Part shown: in pieces, positions 1-5,935 of the stretch
Numbering within the stretch: position 1 is the stretch's first letter
Layout: every line of letters starts with the position of its first letter
From: Halomonas sp.
GTDB lineage: Bacteria; Pseudomonadota; Gammaproteobacteria; Pseudomonadales; Oleiphilaceae
Assembly: GCA_007135745.1 (NCBI GenBank)
Contig: SLIH01000408.1
Coordinates: forward strand, 1 to 6,394
Length of the DNA: 6,394 nt
Direction of reading: 5' to 3'
The notes under the pieces: generated by a model
The model's database searches: none
Told to the model about the DNA's origin: nothing
The model's input: only the letters and a program-made list of their open reading frames with translations
Translations under genes and position numbers: made by a program

Positions 1-922
1 AGAAAGTAAAGGCGAGACCGCCAAAGACCGTGGCCAGGGGAAGCAGAGCCCACAGCGGTACGGCGCCAACGGCAAACATTATCACCACAGCGACCACTGT
101 GGTGACAAGCCCTACCCCAATGATAACCGGACGCCGCCCCAGGGTATCGGACCAGTGCCCAATCAGCCATTGCAGCAGGACACCGCCAATGATCAGGCTG
201 GCCATGAGCAGAGATATTTCCTCGAGGTCCATCCCCAGCCGCAGCCCGGCTACGGGTACCAGGGTGAAGATGGAACTGCTCAGTACGCCAGCACCAACGC
301 AGGTAATGACTGCAAGGGGGGCAGCCCGCAGTGTCACCATAAGCGCCATGGGGGTATGAGCCAGGGGTTCCGGGGGATTGCTGGCGCGACTCAGTGCCAC
401 AGGGATAAGGCAGAGGGCGAATAGGACCCCGACAATCATGAACAGGTCCATGGACCGCGGATCACCGAGATACAGCAAGAGCTGCCCCAGGCCGATGGCG
501 CCATAGGTGATCACCTGATAGAGCGAAAAAACCCGTCCCCGCGTGCTCGGCTCCGCCCGCTCATTGAGCCAGCTCTCCACCACCATATAGATACCACAGA
601 TGGCAAATCCGATCAGGATACGCAGCAGTACCCAGAGCTCCGCGGAAACATAGAGTCCCTGCAGAAGAATTGCCGCCGTGGAAAGGGCCGCAAAAATGGC
701 AAATGCACGGATGTGCCCGGCCTGACCGATAACCCGGCCGCAGTACTGTGATCCCAGCATGAGACCGATGTAGTAGGAGGACAGAATCAGCCCCTTCATC
801 TGCGGGTGAACATCCTCAAAAGTCAGCCGCACACTGACCAGGGTCCCCATGAGCCCGACCCCGAACAACAGGATGGCAATCGACGCCAGCAAAGCCGTTA
901 TGGATACCAGAAAACCGCGCAT
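1..922 (-). CDS. MFS transporter, YcaD-like (3' end cut by window edge)
   Basis: Reading leftward from ATG at 922-920, the frame stays open for 307 codons to the window edge with no stop. The product is a very hydrophobic inner-membrane protein of the major facilitator superfamily, a proton- or solute-coupled secondary transporter of unknown substrate. Seen: an N-terminal helix from about residue 5; a degenerate loop 2-3 motif near 57-71; the stretch MVVESWLNER at 113-122 followed by GRVFSLYQ and a glycine-rich helix (GLGQLLL), which strongly recalls E. coli YcaD (VVVES...GRLLAAY...LGQLL); and a well-kept second-half motif G-x3-D-x2-GRR at 255-264 (GHWSDTLGRR). YcaD-type proteins have about 380-400 residues, so roughly 90 residues are missing beyond position 1. 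The start is supported by AGGGAG at 933-928, five bases before ATG. It lies 43 bases after the mgtE stop on the same strand with no visible terminator, so co-transcription is plausible. The substrate cannot be inferred. Confidence 0.9.
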   Translation of the reverse strand, partial: MRGFLVSITALLASIAILLFGVGLMGTLVSVRLTFEDVHPQMKGLILSSYYIGLMLGSQYCGRVIGQAGHIRAFAIFAALSTAAILLQGLYVSAELWVLLRILIGFAICGIYMVVESWLNERAEPSTRGRVFSLYQVITYGAIGLGQLLLYLGDPRSMDLFMIVGVLFALCLIPVALSRASNPPEPLAHTPMALMVTLRAAPLAVITCVGAGVLSSSIFTLVPVAGLRLGMDLEEISLLMASLIIGGVLLQWLIGHWSDTLGRRPVIIGVGLVTTVVAVVIMFAVGAVPLWALLPLATVFGGLAFTF

Positions 923-965
923 GTGCTCTCCCTGTCGTTACTGGCGCCACTTCAACCAGGCGTGT

Positions 966-2342
966 TCATCCCATGCCGGTGGCCATCAGCGATGCGAGGA
1001 ATATCGTGCTCAGGCCAAGATAGATGGTCACGCCGGTAATATCCGTGATCGTGGTCAGAACCGGACCAGTCATCATGGCGGGATCCTTGCCCAGTCGTTT
1101 GATCAGAAACGGCAAAGTCCCCCCGACCAGGCCCGCAACCAGCACATTGGCACCCAGCGCAAGGCCTGCCACGATCCCAAGAATCACATTACCCTGAATG
1201 GCAAAAGCCACGATACTGAAAAGCACCCCCAGCGCCAGGCCATTGATCAGCCCGATGATGGTTTCCTTGTGGATGGATTTCCAGACATCACCCACGCGCG
1301 CCTCACCCAACGCCATGCTGCGGATGGAGACCGACAGTGCCTGTATACCAACATTACCGCCCATATCAGTAATCATGGGCAGGAACGCGGCCAGTATGGC
1401 CACCTGAACCAGGGTTTCCTCAAACGAGCTGATAACCCAGACCGCGCCCAGATTAAGAAAGATATTACTGGCCATCCAGGGCAAACGCCCTTTCACGGCC
1501 TGACGTGGTGGTGTAAAGAAAGTCTCATCGGGGGAGCCCGCGTTAATGGAGACAAACTCGTCCGCCACATCCAGAGCCAGTAGATCCATGGCTTGATCAA
1601 CCGTGATGACGCCACAAAGCACATCCTGATCATCCACAACCGGCATCATTTTGAGCCTGCGTGAACGCATGCGCTGGGCCGCATCCACTGCATCGTCCGT
1701 GGTTCGGGCCGCAAAGACGTCCGTCACCATAACGTCGTCCACCCGCGCGCGGGACTTCTGCATCATCAGGTCCCGAAGCGAAACCACGCCCTTAAGCTGG
1801 CCTGCACTGCGCACCACGTAAACATAGGCTGTGTTACTGATACCCGCTTTGGCGGAGCGTACCGCTTCCATGATCTGGCCTACGCTGGTGCCCAGCTCTA
1901 CCGCCAAATATTGAGTCGACATGACGGCACCGGCCTGCTCTTCTTCAAACACCAACAGCGCTTCAACCTGTGCTCTCAGGCCACTGTCGAGCAGTTCCAG
2001 AAATTCCGGTTTCTGGTCGCGAGGGAGTTCACGGCAGACCTCCGCGAGATATTCCGGAGGCAGGTTGCGCATCAGCTCGAGCGCACGATCACGACGGATG
2101 GTCTGGAGGACGTCGACCCCCAGTTCCGGGGGCAGATTGGCCAGTATAAGTGCTGCTTCCGATACGGGCAGACTCTCGAGAAACGGGATCAGGGTGCGCT
2201 TGGGCGCCTCGACCAGTATGCGGGCGGCGCGCAGCGGCGAAACCTCACTGACAAACTCCCGGGCGCGGCCCACGTCTTCGTCCTGAAGCGCATCGAGCAT
2301 AGCCTCCGCCTGCGCCTGCATTCGACTGGTAACAAGTAGCAT
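966..2342 (-). CDS. mgtE: MgtE family magnesium transporter
   Basis: This encodes a complete 458-residue MgtE, a homodimeric Mg2+-gated inner-membrane channel that imports Mg2+. Thermus MgtE is about 450 residues. Domain order is typical: a helical acidic N domain (about 10-135), a linker with EEEQAGAVM at 133-141, two CBS domains (about 141-196 and 201-261), the plug-helix region, then five membrane segments from RLPWM at 285-289. The signature MITDMGGNVGIQ at 322-333 is the conserved GGN-x-G-x-Q membrane motif. Asp434 in the last helix (TTITDITG) aligns by position with the Mg2+-selectivity Asp432 of Thermus MgtE, so the pore looks functional. The start at 2342 is fixed by AAGGAG seven bases upstream. 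It begins 12 bases after the outer-membrane protein stop, pointing to one transcript. The gap is too short for a Mg2+ riboswitch, so control by Mg2+ is probably at the protein level, through cation binding to the N and CBS domains as known for the family. Confidence 0.96.
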   Translation of the reverse strand: MLLVTSRMQAQAEAMLDALQDEDVGRAREFVSEVSPLRAARILVEAPKRTLIPFLESLPVSEAALILANLPPELGVDVLQTIRRDRALELMRNLPPEYLAEVCRELPRDQKPEFLELLDSGLRAQVEALLVFEEEQAGAVMSTQYLAVELGTSVGQIMEAVRSAKAGISNTAYVYVVRSAGQLKGVVSLRDLMMQKSRARVDDVMVTDVFAARTTDDAVDAAQRMRSRRLKMMPVVDDQDVLCGVITVDQAMDLLALDVADEFVSINAGSPDETFFTPPRQAVKGRLPWMASNIFLNLGAVWVISSFEETLVQVAILAAFLPMITDMGGNVGIQALSVSIRSMALGEARVGDVWKSIHKETIIGLINGLALGVLFSIVAFAIQGNVILGIVAGLALGANVLVAGLVGGTLPFLIKRLGKDPAMMTGPVLTTITDITGVTIYLGLSTIFLASLMATGMG

Positions 2343-2349
2343 GCAACTT

Positions 2350-2355
2350 CTCCTT
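2350..2355 (-). promoter_or_regulatory. Shine-Dalgarno of mgtE touching the upstream stop codon
   Basis: AAGGAG on the minus strand shares its first A with the TGA stop of the outer-membrane barrel gene (2357-2355) and sits seven bases before the mgtE ATG. The strong site fixes the mgtE start. Its position suggests that ribosomes terminating on the upstream gene can hand over to mgtE. Confidence 0.8.
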
Positions 2356-3503
2356 CAGAATCCGATTTCAAGCCCCAGAAGGTAACGTCGTTCCGGATCC
2401 TGCCCGGAATAGGCACCCTGCTCTTCCATATAGGTAACTGCAGAAACCTGCATCAGGGGCAAGCCTACTTCCACGCCAAGCGTGGGAAATCTCTGATACA
2501 GCCCCCCACTCAGGGCAAGGCCCGTTCCCCAACGCTGCCACGCCTGCCACCGAACACCGAGACGGGTTCGTTTCCAGGGATCATTGTCGGTACCAATCCG
2601 ATGCAACACATCTGCATATTCAGCGCTTAACGTGATCCGCGCAAGATCTTCCACGGGCGGGTGCGCCGCAAAGCCAAGATTCAGCGTCTGCGGCATGCGC
2701 CCTGCTTCCTCGAAATCAAGCCCACCGATGTTCTTCAGGCTTACGCCCAATCTTGGCTCCCAGTTCATTCCCGCATCAAACCGGTACTGAAGGCCCAGAT
2801 CCACGCCCCAGTCGCGTCCCTTGCTGAAATCATCCGAAAAATCCCGTTCGTCATCGCTGGTGATTGCAACCAGCTCGCGAACGGAGTAATCCCGGGCCAG
2901 ACGATTACGAGTCAACGCCTTGATCACGAATCCAAGTCGCCAGGTCCCTTCCTCAACAGCACCGGCGGCGAAGGGGCCACTCAGGGTACGTCCATCCACG
3001 GACAACACCCCATCATCGCCAAAGCCCTGCCGGGGCCGGGCATCGAAGCGAACGCTACCAAGCCAGGACACGGCAAGCGCCATCTGTCGTTGAGCATGCT
3101 CACCACGCCATAGAATCACTGGCGCAACCGTCCCCTGACCATGCAGGTTGTTGCCACGGTAGTCAGCGAGGAGATCCGTCAGGGCTTGTTGTTGCTCATC
3201 GGTGTCCTCGATATCCAGACGTTCGTCGAGATCACGCACGAATCCATACATGCGCTCGGTGGAGCCAATAGAGGCAATGAAGGGGCGCACATGCCAGCCT
3301 CTTCGCACCCCCATGAGGCCGGCTGGATTCGAGTATAGGGCGCCGGCATGGCCGCCTACCGCCGTGTCGGCTCCCCCCATGGCGAGCGCCCTGGGGGTAT
3401 TGTGAATATAGGGATGCTCAAGCTCTGTCGCACCCCATGCGGGAGAGCCCATGCTCAGAACCAAAACCGACAGCGACAATACCCGGAACCATTGCAACCT
3501 CAT
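2355..3503 (-). CDS. Predicted outer-membrane beta-barrel protein (PorV/FadL/TraF-like)
   Basis: This 382-residue protein has a clear Sec signal peptide: basic start MRLQWFR, hydrophobic core at 8-18, and an AWG site at 22-24 with cleavage probably before Ala25. The mature N terminus carries PRALAMGGADTAVGG...ALYSNPAGL (37-63). That pattern of an AMGGA motif followed by NPAGL is characteristic of PorV/UPF0164/FadL-type barrels and the 'TraF-like' family. The rest alternates short polar and aromatic/hydrophobic strands (for example WGVDLGLQYRF, GTGLALSGGLYQRF) and ends in LLGLEIGF, a C-terminal Phe typical of a BAM recognition signal. It has no cysteine, as expected of many barrels. I infer an outer-membrane location, but transport or scaffold function is unknown. 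Its ATG overlaps the lipoprotein stop (ATGA), and the nearest GGAGG lies 13 bases upstream, further than ideal, so translation is probably coupled. The name TraF should not be read as conjugation, since no transfer genes are present. Confidence 0.8.
   Translation of the reverse strand: MRLQWFRVLSLSVLVLSMGSPAWGATELEHPYIHNTPRALAMGGADTAVGGHAGALYSNPAGLMGVRRGWHVRPFIASIGSTERMYGFVRDLDERLDIEDTDEQQQALTDLLADYRGNNLHGQGTVAPVILWRGEHAQRQMALAVSWLGSVRFDARPRQGFGDDGVLSVDGRTLSGPFAAGAVEEGTWRLGFVIKALTRNRLARDYSVRELVAITSDDERDFSDDFSKGRDWGVDLGLQYRFDAGMNWEPRLGVSLKNIGGLDFEEAGRMPQTLNLGFAAHPPVEDLARITLSAEYADVLHRIGTDNDPWKRTRLGVRWQAWQRWGTGLALSGGLYQRFPTLGVEVGLPLMQVSAVTYMEEQGAYSGQDPERRYLLGLEIGF
3500..3503 (-). other. ATGA stop/start overlap coupling lipoprotein and barrel genes
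   Basis: On the minus strand the TGA stop of the lipoprotein (3502-3500) lies inside the ATG start (3503-3501) of the barrel gene. This 4-base overlap is a classic layout for translational coupling and suggests the two proteins are made in linked amounts. Confidence 0.85.
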
Positions 3504-4729
3504 CGCCGGAAATAGGCCTCCAGCGCCCGCTGATCAACCTGTGTCGCACCATCTTCACGACGACCGCAGGCTTTGTCAGTCCCCTCTGCTGGCTCACAGA
3601 GGCGCTGGCGGCTTGTTTCCAGCCGTTGGCTGACGCGCTCACTTTCCACGCCCGGCAAAACAAACAACATCAGCTCCGCTTCCCGATTTAATGGAGACAG
3701 CAGCGTATTGCTCAGCGTCAGCGTATCGCTCCCGTCCGCACGCGGAACCGGACAGGGCCAACAGTCACTGCCCGGATCAGGTGACTCACAACGGTTTTCC
3801 ACATTCCGCCGACAGGCCCCATCCGCCACAACCAGGGAGGCTTCCCGCTGACCCGAGGGGCGCAACATACGGTAACGGTGCTTGGGGGCATGCCCGCTGC
3901 ATTGATCACCAGGTTCAACCACTACGCGCACCCCTCGAAGGCGCGCAAAGGTCTCTCCGTCGACGCGAAAAGCAATGCGCTCACCGTCCCACACAGGCTC
4001 CCAGCGCACTGCGCCTCTGGATGAGCTGCCCGGCTGACAGGTCGCCCCACTACTGCCCGACTGCCCCAGTGCGGCGATAGCACAGGCGGTGATCTCGGCA
4101 CCATCGGCCACACCTGAGCTGTTACGGTCCGTCCGGCAGGAGAGCTCATCATCTCCAATCCAGGCATTGAGATCATCACCCAGAATCAGTGAAATGGCCT
4201 TTGAAAAACGGGCGTGGGCAAAGAGCCCCACCAGGAAGCATGCATCCTGTTGCGCGTCCGAAAGATCCTCGCGGTTGCTGGCCCTACAGGCCTGCTGCAG
4301 CAGGGTTTCGGGGCTGAGCTCCGCCTCTTCAGTCAGTGCCTGCTGATGCGCCTGCAGTGAAAGATCCAGGTCACGCAAGGCGCCGGGAGACACGCCCAGC
4401 GTGCCCAGCAGCCGCACAAAACGCAGTTCGGTCCGCTCGCCTTCGTCTTCCTCATCCGACAGGACGACCCGGATCATCTCAGTGAGATCATAACCGCCGC
4501 GCCCAATGAACGCTGCGCCACGATCGAGTTGGCGCTGAGATTCAGTCATCGCCCGACGGCAACCTCTACGATCAGCCAATTCCAACGCCCGATTCCAATC
4601 TCCCTCATCCAGCGCCTGGCTCAGCGCATGATCACAGGCAGCCGGGCTTCGATCATCCTGCAGACAGCCGGACAGGATAAACAGCACCGCAATCAGGGAA
4701 GCTCTCTGTAAAAAGCGCAAAACATCCAT
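3500..4729 (-). CDS. Cysteine-rich outer-membrane lipoprotein of unknown function
   Basis: This 409-residue protein is not a family I recognise. The N terminus is a lipoprotein signal with lipobox LSGC and lipidated Cys22. The +2 residue is Leu rather than Asp, so by the Lol rule it should go to the outer membrane. Residues about 30-180 look helical, with a TPR-like DEGDWNRALELADRRGC at 41-57 and an acidic cluster at 92-98 (DEEDEGE). A DxNxSGVxDxxE loop at 201-212 resembles an EF-hand calcium site and lies between Cys198 and Cys216. The second half (about 240-360) looks beta-rich and includes CWPC at 323-326. There are 14 cysteines besides Cys22, consistent with several periplasmic disulfides. 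The start ATG has an in-frame TAA four codons upstream and no good Shine-Dalgarno, so translation initiation may be weak, but the signal peptide requires this start or one very near it. It is the first gene of the leftward unit and couples to the barrel gene. Confidence 0.8.
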   Translation of the reverse strand: MDVLRFLQRASLIAVLFILSGCLQDDRSPAACDHALSQALDEGDWNRALELADRRGCRRAMTESQRQLDRGAAFIGRGGYDLTEMIRVVLSDEEDEGERTELRFVRLLGTLGVSPGALRDLDLSLQAHQQALTEEAELSPETLLQQACRASNREDLSDAQQDACFLVGLFAHARFSKAISLILGDDLNAWIGDDELSCRTDRNSSGVADGAEITACAIAALGQSGSSGATCQPGSSSRGAVRWEPVWDGERIAFRVDGETFARLRGVRVVVEPGDQCSGHAPKHRYRMLRPSGQREASLVVADGACRRNVENRCESPDPGSDCWPCPVPRADGSDTLTLSNTLLSPLNREAELMLFVLPGVESERVSQRLETSRQRLCEPAEGTDKACGRREDGATQVDQRALEAYFRR

Positions 4730-4784
4730 GAAACCAGCTTAGCTTAACCTTTGTGGAAACAATGCTTCACAGTGACGAAAGCAC

Positions 4785-4814
4785 ATCAGACTTCCTGCAG
4801 ACTCGGGGGTTCAA
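4785..4814 (-). promoter_or_regulatory. Candidate sigma-70 promoter for the leftward lipoprotein operon
   Basis: On the minus strand TTGAAC (4814-4809) and TCTGAT (4790-4785) are 18 bases apart, each matching four of six consensus bases. It would leave a leader of about 50 bases before ATG at 4729. Its -35 box lies in the same inverted repeat as the proposed rightward -35. It is plausible but weak. Confidence 0.2.
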
Positions 4815-4815
4815 T

Positions 4816-4844
4816 TTGAATTGGGGGCCCCAGGGAGGTAGCCT
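4816..4844 (+). promoter_or_regulatory. Candidate sigma-70 promoter for adenosine kinase gene
   Basis: TTGAAT at 4816-4821 and TAGCCT at 4839-4844 are spaced by 17 bases. The -35 matches four consensus positions and the -10 only three, so this is a weak call. Initiation near 4851 would give a leader of about 78 bases that contains the direct repeat and both stems. Confidence 0.25.
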
Positions 4845-4850
4845 GCATGC

Positions 4851-4875
4851 CTGTCACGAATTTCAATCTGTCACG
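4851..4875 (+). repeat. Direct repeat CTGTCACG, two copies with 17-base period
   Basis: CTGTCACG occurs exactly at 4851-4858 and 4868-4875, with nine intervening bases, just upstream of the kinase leader hairpin. Two identical 8-mers this close could be a tandem operator or part of a leader RNA. The half-sites resemble PhoB half-sites (CTGTCAT), but the period is 17 rather than 11, so they do not form a Pho box. Confidence 0.5.
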
Positions 4876-4911
4876 CGGGCATGAAGCCCGCTGGCGCCAT
4901 CCTGTTGAAAT
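4860..4911 (+). promoter_or_regulatory. Potential two-stem leader RNA before adenosine kinase
   Basis: An inner perfect 6-bp GC hairpin, GCGGGC (4875-4880) and GCCCGC (4886-4891), has loop ATGAA. An outer 7-bp stem could form between ATTTCAA (4860-4866) and TTGAAAT (4905-4911). The AAGGAG ribosome binding site follows at 4916-4921, so the structure ends four bases before it. No known riboswitch consensus was recognised. This may be a cis-regulatory RNA, a protein-binding site, or chance for the A/T-rich outer stem. Confidence 0.35.
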
Positions 4912-4928
4912 CACTAAGGAGATAGCTC

Positions 4929-5861
4929 ATGACTGCATTGATCTGTGGTTCGTTCGCCTACGACACGATCATGGTTTTTGACGGTCGCTTCCGGGATCAC
5001 ATCCTTCCGGATCGCGTGCACATGCTCAACGTCGCTTTCCTTGTTCCGGAACTGCGCCGCAACTATGGTGGCACCGCCGGCAACATCATGTACAACCTCA
5101 AGCTGCTCGAAGGTGATGGCCTGCCCATGGGCACCGTCGGTGCGGACTTCACCAACTATCGCGAATGGATGCGCAAGCACAACATCAACGATAAGTATGT
5201 GCTGACCATTGAATCCGAGTACACGGCACAGGCCTACATCACCACCGACAAGGAAGACAACCAGATCACGGCCTTCCACCCGGGAGCCATGAACCATGCG
5301 CATGTGCAGAAAGTACCGACGGACGACGGCATCAAGCTCGGTGTCATCGCCCCCGACGGTCGCGACGGCATGATTGAACACGCGGAGCAGTTCAGCCAGG
5401 CTGGCATTCCCTTCCTGTTCGATCCGGGCCAGGGTCTGCCAATGTTTGACGGCGACGACCTGATGAAGTTCATCGAAAAAGCTACCTGGGTGGCGGTGAA
5501 CGACTATGAGGCCGGCATGCTGGAAGAGAAAACCGGTCTGAGCCGTGAACAGATCGGCGCAAAGGTCGAAGCACTGATCGTCACCAAGGGGGGTGAGGGC
5601 TCAGTGATCTACGCCGATGAAACGGTCGAGGTGGAAGCGGTAAAACCGGAAGCGGTGAATGATCCGACCGGTTGCGGTGATGCCTATCGCGCCGGCCTGA
5701 TCTATGGCCTGAGCCAGGGCATGGACTGGAAAACCATCGGCCGTATCGCCTCCCTGATGGGCTCCATCAAGGTCGCCAGCAACGGTCCCCAGAATCACAA
5801 GTTCACCCAGAGCCAGTTCCGTGAAAAATTCCGGGCAGCTTTCGGTCAGGACATCCTGTGA
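4929..5861 (+). CDS. adoK: Adenosine kinase, PfkB/ribokinase family
   Basis: This complete 310-residue kinase of the ribokinase/PfkB fold probably phosphorylates adenosine to AMP with ATP in the cytoplasm (purine salvage and removal of adenosine from the methyl cycle). Seen: GSFAYDTIM at 7-15 with Asp12, the usual ribose-binding residue; the glycine motif YGGTAGN at 46-52; NDYE at 191-194; VTKGGEGS at 218-225; and the PfkB signature DPTGCGDAYRAG at 245-256 with catalytic base Asp251. The whole layout, including GRF near residue 19, FLVPEL, FHPGAM and NDYE, follows mycobacterial AdoK (recalled as GRF, FLVDDL, FYPGAM, NDYE, DPTGVGDAFRAG) rather than fructokinases. Cys249 replaces the more usual Ala or Val of the anion hole. 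AAGGAG at 4916-4921, seven bases before ATG, fixes the start. It is transcribed away from the lipoprotein unit. Specificity for adenosine rather than another nucleoside or sugar is inferred from resemblance only. Confidence 0.88.
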   Translation: MTALICGSFAYDTIMVFDGRFRDHILPDRVHMLNVAFLVPELRRNYGGTAGNIMYNLKLLEGDGLPMGTVGADFTNYREWMRKHNINDKYVLTIESEYTAQAYITTDKEDNQITAFHPGAMNHAHVQKVPTDDGIKLGVIAPDGRDGMIEHAEQFSQAGIPFLFDPGQGLPMFDGDDLMKFIEKATWVAVNDYEAGMLEEKTGLSREQIGAKVEALIVTKGGEGSVIYADETVEVEAVKPEAVNDPTGCGDAYRAGLIYGLSQGMDWKTIGRIASLMGSIKVASNGPQNHKFTQSQFREKFRAAFGQDIL

Positions 5862-5872
5862 TCCTGTGAGTT

Positions 5873-5912
5873 ACGGCGGGGCGCCCCACTGCCTGTGCGG
5901 CGCTCTCGCCGT
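5873..5912 (+). terminator. Strong GC-rich hairpin after adenosine kinase; possible terminator
   Basis: ACGGCG (5873-5878) pairs with CGCCGT (5907-5912), GCGCC (5881-5885) with GGCGC (5899-5903), and CAC (5887-5889) with GTG (5895-5897), around loop TGCCT. That gives 14 Watson-Crick pairs interrupted by one small internal loop and one C/C mismatch. It starts 11 bases after the kinase stop. The following bases (CACTTCTTACC) have only a weak T-rich tract, so it could be an inefficient terminator, an mRNA-stabilising hairpin, or a processing site between the kinase and protease genes. Confidence 0.45.
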
Positions 5913-5935
5913 CACTTCTTACCTTCAGGGGGCTG

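Larger units (their letters stand above)
4730..4928. promoter_or_regulatory. Divergent intergenic region between lipoprotein and adenosine kinase genes
   Basis: These 199 bases separate two divergent genes and must hold promoters for both. I find no credible small gene here. Notable content: overlapping inverted repeats TTCAA-T-TTGAA (4810-4820) and CAATT-TG-AATTG (4812-4823), a perfect GGGGCCCC palindrome (4824-4831), a direct repeat of CTGTCACG, and paired stems next to the kinase start. It is the only sizeable non-coding stretch in the window. Confidence 0.75.

Noticed and set aside
849..1583. A 244-codon open frame on the plus strand across the mgtE 3' half and the MFS 5' end
   Set aside because: Its product is rich in His, Gln and Arg with no domain or Shine-Dalgarno, and it lies antisense to the well-conserved mgtE membrane domain; it is a shadow of GC-biased codon use.
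1911..2339. Plus-strand open frame of 142 codons opposite the MgtE N domain
   Set aside because: It is antisense to a confident gene and its product has no recognisable family.
2343..2354. Mg2+ riboswitch upstream of mgtE
   Set aside because: Only 12 bases separate mgtE from the preceding gene, so there is no room for an M-box type leader.
2661..3113. Plus-strand open frame of 150 codons opposite the barrel gene
   Set aside because: It has no recognisable family, and the opposite strand has a signal peptide, barrel pattern and operon context.
2355..3503. Conjugation (TraF) function for the barrel protein
   Set aside because: The resemblance is to 'TraF-like' barrels by fold only, and no transfer, relaxase or mobility genes are nearby.
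4851..4875. Pho box made of CTGTCAC half-sites
   Set aside because: Pho-box half-sites repeat every 11 bases; here the period is 17 bases and the fixed T after CTGTCA is C.
4892..4907. Sigma-54 promoter starting at TGGCGC
   Set aside because: The GG dinucleotide is not followed by GC at the required 10-base distance.
4801..4928. SAH or purine riboswitch ahead of adenosine kinase
   Set aside because: I could not find the conserved core sequences of either class; only generic stems are visible.
4914..5381. Minus-strand open frame of 155 codons opposite the adenosine kinase
   Set aside because: The plus-strand kinase carries full catalytic motifs; the antisense product is a Val/Asp/His-rich shadow.
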